DNA of 38,519 bases, taken from the NCBI GenBank assembly GCA_031553195.1, contig JAVBLV010000085.1:1-38519 (forward strand), given 5' to 3'. The notes under the pieces were generated by a model that searched no databases, was not told the origin of the DNA, and saw only the letters and a program-made list of their open reading frames with translations. Below are positions 34,315-38,519 of this stretch, piece after piece (the stretch's first letter is position 1; each line of letters begins with the position of its first letter). Position numbers and translations under genes: made by a program. This stretch comes from JAVBLV01 sp031553195. GTDB taxonomy: Bacteria; Bacteroidota; Bacteroidia; Bacteroidales; P3.

Positions 34315-35196
34315 ATGAATACATACCTTAAGCATATCATTTTTACTTGTTTAATGTTATTTGTCGTATCTGCTTCTCATTCGCAGGAAGAAGATACGAC
34401 AAATGCTATTCATTTTTATACCAATACGCAAATAAGAGACAAGAAACCCGTGCAACTTCCTAAGATAAGGGAAGCCGATGTTGCTTGGAAAAAAAGAATT
34501 TGGAGAAAAGTAGAATTCAGGGAAAAATTCAACCAATTTTTATACTATCCCGACGTTATTGAAGAACAAAATGGAAGAGAAAGTTTGATCGCTATTATTT
34601 GGAATGCGCTTTGCGACGCTAAAATAAGGGCTTTTTCAGATGATGAATTCAAACATGAATTGTATTTTCAGGGATTTAGAGCCAAAACCGAAAAAATCGA
34701 TACGATCCGCATACAAATTACAGACGAAGAAAAGGGAATCGAAATCGATACGTTCTTTATTAATAGAAGACACTTTAATCCACAAAGTATCAAACGTATG
34801 GAGATTAAAGAAGAATGGATAGTGGATAAACAGCGTTCTGTGATGGATGTGAAAATACTGGGGTTTTGTTTTTCCTCTGATTTAGAGGAGTATGATCCTA
34901 TTGAGGAAACTTTCATCGTTATAGGCGAAGAAGTTCTTTTCTGGATTAGATATGATGATCCCGCCGTTCGTGAAGTTCTGGCCACGCACGCCGCTTATAG
35001 CGAGAAAAATGATTTCGACCAAAGGAGTTACGACGATATTTTTATCCAGCGATATTTCAATAGTTATATTTTTAAAGAATCAAATGTTTTTAATAGAGTT
35101 ATCATCCAATATGCTACCGGACAAGATGCTTTGCTAGAATCTGATAGGATAAAAAATGAACTTCTCAACAAGGAAATTGATATGTGGGAATACTGA
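34315..35196 (+). CDS. gldN: Gliding-motility / type IX secretion protein GldN (PorN)
   Basis: GldN/PorN forms the periplasmic ring with the lipoprotein GldK/PorK in the T9SS core. The 293-residue product has a signal peptide (MNTYLKHIIFTCLMLFVVSA, then SHSQ) and the GldN signature region DVAWKKRIWRKVEFREKFN, then FLYYPDVIEEQNGRESLIAI and AKIRAFSDDEF. The family's C-terminal half (LEEYDPIEETF, EEVLFWIRYDDPAVREVL, RSYDDIFIQRYFNSYIFKES) is also present. The open frame includes a TTG seven codons upstream, but ATG 34315 gives the proper signal peptide. It has its own promoter and sits behind a terminator, with no gldK, gldL or gldM beside it, which is unusual. Confidence 0.88.
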   Translation: MNTYLKHIIFTCLMLFVVSASHSQEEDTTNAIHFYTNTQIRDKKPVQLPKIREADVAWKKRIWRKVEFREKFNQFLYYPDVIEEQNGRESLIAIIWNALCDAKIRAFSDDEFKHELYFQGFRAKTEKIDTIRIQITDEEKGIEIDTFFINRRHFNPQSIKRMEIKEEWIVDKQRSVMDVKILGFCFSSDLEEYDPIEETFIVIGEEVLFWIRYDDPAVREVLATHAAYSEKNDFDQRSYDDIFIQRYFNSYIFKESNVFNRVIIQYATGQDALLESDRIKNELLNKEIDMWEY

Positions 35197-35271
35197 AACA
35201 AATTTCAGATATAACTTTTCTGTCCTTTAAATTAGAGTTCGCGCTGTATCTGATATAGAGAAAAATATTCT

Positions 35272-35279
35272 TACTTTTG
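35272..35279 (+). promoter_or_regulatory. -7 box (TACTTTTG) for asparaginase
   Basis: TAnnTTTG match 93 bases before the GTG at 35372. No -33 box evident. Confidence 0.4.
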
Positions 35280-35371
35280 CAATTGGCTGAACAAGTTTGC
35301 TTTTGAATTTAACAACTAAACAAAATTTATTTTAACCCTTCATTTCGATTTTTACTATTAAATACTTATTT

Positions 35372-36391
35372 GTGAACAAGAAAACATCTATTTTACTTAT
35401 ATATACCGGCGGAACCATTGGAATGGTACAGGATTATGACACGGGGGTTTTACATCCTTTCGACCTGGGCAAAATTTATGATGCGGTTCCGACCTTGCGA
35501 AAACTCGATTACATAATAGATTCCTATACCTTTGAAAATATTATCGATTCTTCGGACATGAAACCGGAGTATTGGATAAAATTGGCAGAAATCATCGAAG
35601 AAAACTATAATAAATACGATGGTTTCGTTGTGTTGCATGGAACCGACACTATGTCATATACGGCGTCGGCGCTTAGTTTTATGTTCGAAAATTTATCAAA
35701 ACCAATTGTGTTGACCGGATCCCAATTGCCATTGGGAATGATCCGCACCGATGGGGAGGAAAACATTATTTCTGCTATCGAAATTGCCGCTAACAAACAA
35801 CCTCTAATTCCCGAGGTTTGTATTTATTTCGGAGATAAATTGTTCAGAGCAAATAGAACGACTAAAATGAGTTCTGAATATTTCGACGCCTTCCACTCAG
35901 GAAATTATCCTTCGTTAGCCAAAACGGGGATTCGTATCAATTATAAAGAAAACCTCGCAAGGAAACCCAATGAAGAACCTTTAAAAGTATATAAAAAATT
36001 AGATAATAACATTGCTATTCTAAAACTTTATCCGGGAATTTCTTCCAAAGCCGTTCATGCCGTACTTTCAATAGAAGGTTTAAAAGCTGTTGTTATGGAA
36101 ACCTATGGAGCAGGAAACGCTCCCACTGACGAATGGTTTCTACAAGAACTGAAGCGAGCCATTCAAAAAGGAATTATTATCTATAATGTTACTCAATGTA
36201 AATCAGGATCGGTGAATATGAAGATGTACGAAGCCGGTTCCGGAATGAGAAAAATTGGCGTTTTAAGCGGATTTGATATTACGACAGAGTCGGCAGTAGC
36301 CAAGTTGATGTTTTTATTAGGAAATTACTCCAATCGAGACGAAATTACCGAATTATTGGAAACATCCTTGAGAGGGGAATTAACAAAATAA
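35372..36391 (+). CDS. ansA: Type I (cytoplasmic) L-asparaginase
   Basis: Hydrolyses asparagine to aspartate and ammonia. The 339 residues have no signal peptide, in keeping with the cytoplasmic type I enzyme. Motifs are IYTGGTIGM with nucleophile Thr12, VLHGTDTMSYTASAL with Thr91-Asp92, LTGSQLPLGMIRTDGEEN, and a lysine in NRTTKMSS that follows the FRAN segment. The C-terminal METYGAGNAP and LSGFDITTESAVAKL are also typical. The start is GTG, since MNKKTSILLIYTGG begins at the usual distance from the active site and no nearer ATG exists. Monocistronic. Confidence 0.94.
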   Translation: MNKKTSILLIYTGGTIGMVQDYDTGVLHPFDLGKIYDAVPTLRKLDYIIDSYTFENIIDSSDMKPEYWIKLAEIIEENYNKYDGFVVLHGTDTMSYTASALSFMFENLSKPIVLTGSQLPLGMIRTDGEENIISAIEIAANKQPLIPEVCIYFGDKLFRANRTTKMSSEYFDAFHSGNYPSLAKTGIRINYKENLARKPNEEPLKVYKKLDNNIAILKLYPGISSKAVHAVLSIEGLKAVVMETYGAGNAPTDEWFLQELKRAIQKGIIIYNVTQCKSGSVNMKMYEAGSGMRKIGVLSGFDITTESAVAKLMFLLGNYSNRDEITELLETSLRGELTK

Positions 36392-36509
36392 TTTCATTTG
36401 GATAATACGTCATGGCAGAGAATTTCAAATACAGAATAACGTTTTCATTTGATTCATAATATTAAAATCTCTTTTTGCAGCTATTTCCTTCCGAATCAAA
36501 ATATCTTTA

Positions 36510-36517
36510 TATCTTTG
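36510..36517 (+). promoter_or_regulatory. -7 box (TATCTTTG) for the ABC-F gene
   Basis: TAnnTTTG match followed by CAT, placing the transcript start near 36525, and so a leader of about 125 bases before the ABC-F ATG at 36649. Confidence 0.5.
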
Positions 36518-36543
36518 CATTCTAATTTAATACTCATACTCCA

Positions 36544-36648
36544 ATGAAGATTCGCAGTTAATAGTTGGTTAATACAACCGACATTTCTTAAGACTCGAAA
36601 GTCAAATATCGGTTTAACTGCCTGAACAGGCTTCTATTAATTGTTTTC
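36544..36648 (+). promoter_or_regulatory. Structured leader of the ABC-F gene, possible leader-peptide attenuator
   Basis: Starts with a five-codon frame ATG AAG ATT CGC AGT TAA (36544-36561, MKIRS). Arms AACCGACATTT (36576-36586) and AAATATCGGTT (36604-36614) pair with one mismatch around an inner GACT-CGAA-AGTC hairpin. GCCTG/CAGGC at 36620-36631 forms a second small hairpin. TTAATAG (36558-36564), overlapping the short frame's stop, can instead pair with CTATTAA (36634-36640), which lies just before the ABC-F start codon. The alternative pairings would suit translation-dependent control, but this is inference. Confidence 0.45.
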
Positions 36649-38241
36649 ATGAGTATTATAATCAGCGATTTATCTTATCATTATCCCAATCAATCTATTT
36701 TATTTAGCGGTTTGAACTTTTCTGTAGGGAGAGAAGACAAAGTATCTGTTGTCGGAAACAATGGGAGCGGAAAATCTACGTTGCTGAAACTTATGGCAGG
36801 TCATTTGCAACCCACTCGCGGAAGTATTATTTCATCATCCAAACCGTATTACGTTCCGCAGCATACAGGGTTACTCAACAAAAATATTGCCGAAGTTCTG
36901 GGCGTTAGCGATAAATTGGCCGCCCTGCATTCCATTGAAAAAGGAAGCGTATTGCAAAACGATTACGACGTACTGAACGACGATTGGGAAATCGAAGCAA
37001 AATGTGTAAAAGCCCTTGCCCACTGGGGATTGTCGCATGTAAAATTCGATATGTCTATAGATAGTTTGAGCGGAGGCGAAAAGACAAAAGTTTTTTTAGC
37101 GGGATTGTTGATTCATTCTCCCGAAATTATTTTGCTAGACGAACCCACCAATCATCTTGATCAAACCAGCAGAGATTTGCTGTATCAATATATCGGACAA
37201 AGTAAGGCTGAGATAGTCATTGTCAGTCATGACATAACGTTGTTGGATCAATTGCAAACCACCTACGAGTTGTCGGAACGCGGGATCAAATTGTTTGGCG
37301 GCAATTACTCTTTTTATAAAGAACAGAAAGAAATTACAGTAAACGCCTTGGATGAAAGTTTGCGCGAGAAGGAGAAAGCGCTGCGCCTTGCCCGCAAACA
37401 TGCCCAAGAAGTCAAACAGCGTCAGGAAAAACGCACTGCATCGCAAGGAGAAAAGAATAAAATGCAAGTTCCGCGTATAATGCGGAACACTTTGCGCGAT
37501 TCGGCAGAAAACACGGCATCCAAATTAAAAGATAAACATGCCGAAATTATTAGCGAAAATCAGAATAGAATACTGGAGCTAAGGCAACAAAAAGAACAAT
37601 TGAAAGCCTTGAAAATAGATTTTAATAATGCATCGATTCATTCCGGAAAGTTATTGATTGAGGCTGCCGGTATAAATTTCGCTTATCCGGAATCTTCTCC
37701 ATTGTGGAAAAAGCCAATGGATTTTAAGCTTTATAGCAACGACCGAATTCGTTTGCAGGGAGATAACGGAACAGGGAAAACTACTTTTATCAAATTACTG
37801 ACAGGCTTGCTTCAGCCGTCTTGCGGACAAATTACCCGCAGCGATTTTAATTGGATTTACCTAGATCAGAATTATACGCAAGTGAATGTAGACCTTACGG
37901 TTGAGCAACTCGCGGAAAAATATAATCTGCACAACTTGCAAGAACATGAAATAAAATTACGTTTAAGTCGATTTTTATTTCCTTCGGGCACATGGGATAA
38001 AAATTGCAGAGACCTGAGCGGTGGCGAAAAAATGAGGTTATATCTTTGTTGCCTGGCTATTTGCAACCAAACTCCCGATTTAATTATTTTAGATGAACCA
38101 ACCAATAACCTCGATATTTTAAGTTTGCAGATACTAACTCAAACGATAAAAGATTATAAGGGTAGTTTATTGGTTATTTCGCACGACAAGTATTTTGTAA
38201 ATGAAATCGGAGTAACCGAAGATTTTATTTTTAGCCGTTGA
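36649..38241 (+). CDS. ABC-F family ATPase (ribosome-associated)
   Basis: A 530-residue soluble protein with two ABC ATPase domains and no membrane segments. Domain 1: Walker A GNNGSGKST (36-44), signature LSGGEK (140-145), Walker B ILLDEPTNHLD (161-171). Inter-domain linker about 225-335, highly charged (LREKEKALRLARKHAQEVKQ, then RQEKRTASQGEKNKM), of the P-site-tRNA interaction type. Domain 2: GDNGTGKTT (371-379), LSGGEKMRL and LDEPTNNLD. ABC-F proteins act on the ribosomal E/P site, as translation factors or as antibiotic-resistance factors. I cannot assign the subgroup, though the structured leader would fit a resistance or stress-induced member. The predicted start is preceded by a promoter box at 36510. 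Confidence 0.9.
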   Translation: MSIIISDLSYHYPNQSILFSGLNFSVGREDKVSVVGNNGSGKSTLLKLMAGHLQPTRGSIISSSKPYYVPQHTGLLNKNIAEVLGVSDKLAALHSIEKGSVLQNDYDVLNDDWEIEAKCVKALAHWGLSHVKFDMSIDSLSGGEKTKVFLAGLLIHSPEIILLDEPTNHLDQTSRDLLYQYIGQSKAEIVIVSHDITLLDQLQTTYELSERGIKLFGGNYSFYKEQKEITVNALDESLREKEKALRLARKHAQEVKQRQEKRTASQGEKNKMQVPRIMRNTLRDSAENTASKLKDKHAEIISENQNRILELRQQKEQLKALKIDFNNASIHSGKLLIEAAGINFAYPESSPLWKKPMDFKLYSNDRIRLQGDNGTGKTTFIKLLTGLLQPSCGQITRSDFNWIYLDQNYTQVNVDLTVEQLAEKYNLHNLQEHEIKLRLSRFLFPSGTWDKNCRDLSGGEKMRLYLCCLAICNQTPDLIILDEPTNNLDILSLQILTQTIKDYKGSLLVISHDKYFVNEIGVTEDFIFSR

Positions 38242-38392
38242 CGCTCTGGATGAAGGGATGAAATCAGTCTTTCCCAAGTAAGATTATCCATAAAAAAACG
38301 ATCTTGTAAATCGGTTCAGGAAGTTACGCTTTATACCGGTAAATAAACGAGTAATATGTAATCCCGCTAAATAATATCATTGAAACGACCCT

Positions 38393-38519
38393 TTAGGTAC
38401 TGGTTAATATTTGTCTGTAAGTTATATGTGTAGAGGCCAACATTCTCATTGTGAGTTTGTGAAAAGCATTTTCCTTGAAGCAATGTCTGTTGAAGCGATA
38501 ACAATATTCATCCAGATAC
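38393..38519 (-). CDS. IS1595/ISXO2-like transposase, C-terminal fragment (cut by window end)
   Basis: The minus-strand frame entering at the window edge gives 41 residues, YLDEYCYRFNRHCFKENAFH and then KLTMRMLASTHITYRQILTST, ending at TAA (38395-38393). The YLDEYCYRFNR segment is the conserved C-terminal end of ISXO2/IS1595-type transposases, in which the sequence reads LDEFCYRFNRR. No terminal inverted repeat could be identified between the stop and the ABC-F gene. The stretch 38242-38392 shows nothing else. Confidence 0.7.
   Translation of the reverse strand, partial: YLDEYCYRFNRHCFKENAFHKLTMRMLASTHITYRQILTST

Noticed and set aside
1..38519. tRNA, rRNA, CRISPR array, prophage or classical riboswitch
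   Set aside because: Looked for and not seen; no cloverleaf, spaced direct repeats, phage structural genes or known riboswitch cores were recognised by eye.

Overview
The window looks like a chromosomal segment of a low-GC member of the Bacteroidota, most probably order Bacteroidales; the genus cannot be fixed from sequence alone. The evidence is two secreted proteins with type IX secretion (T9SS) C-terminal sorting domains, a GldN/PorN homologue, the Bacteroidetes-type paralogue of elongation factor G, a DksA-like protein without zinc cysteines, and repeated TAnnTTTG promoter boxes just upstream of genes. About 84% is coding. The rest is AT-rich and holds short dispersed repeats, gene remnants and IS fragments.

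Left part (1-9753, almost all minus strand): a frameshifted IS1634-type transposase fragment at the edge; dxs (isoprenoid precursor synthesis); a 390-bp spacer with repeats and the decayed 3' end of a helix-hairpin-helix gene; a two-gene unit of an unrecognised lipoprotein and a small three-helix membrane protein; the intact helix-hairpin-helix/beta-barrel gene; and a probable operon of a T9SS-exported multidomain protein followed by a PorV/PorQ-like outer-membrane barrel.

Centre (10295-25850): a 2148-residue T9SS-exported adhesin-like protein with nine fibronectin-III-like and six jelly-roll modules, ended by a perfect 18-bp bidirectional terminator. Then come minus-strand genes: a fold-III PLP decarboxylase (arginine decarboxylase type), a sugar-phosphate nucleotidyltransferase, dipeptidase E, AMP nucleosidase, the lipid-transport pair mlaE-mlaF, an OmpA/TPR lipoprotein and a small outer-membrane barrel.

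Right part (26378-38519, mostly plus strand): a COG2509-type FAD dehydrogenase; a tight cluster of panD, a UPF0104-type membrane protein and rfaE2; a convergent DksA-like gene and an unknown gene; the EF-G paralogue whose GTPase motifs are altered; a solitary gldN; type I asparaginase; and an ABC-F protein with a structured leader and possible five-codon leader peptide. The window ends in the C-terminus of an IS1595/ISXO2-like transposase, so IS sequences lie at both edges.

Most of the content is envelope biogenesis and housekeeping. The points most worth following up are the EF-G paralogue lacking the catalytic histidine, the ABC-F leader, the lipoprotein/three-helix pair with a symmetric cysteine pattern, the solitary gldN, and the repeat and remnant sequences.
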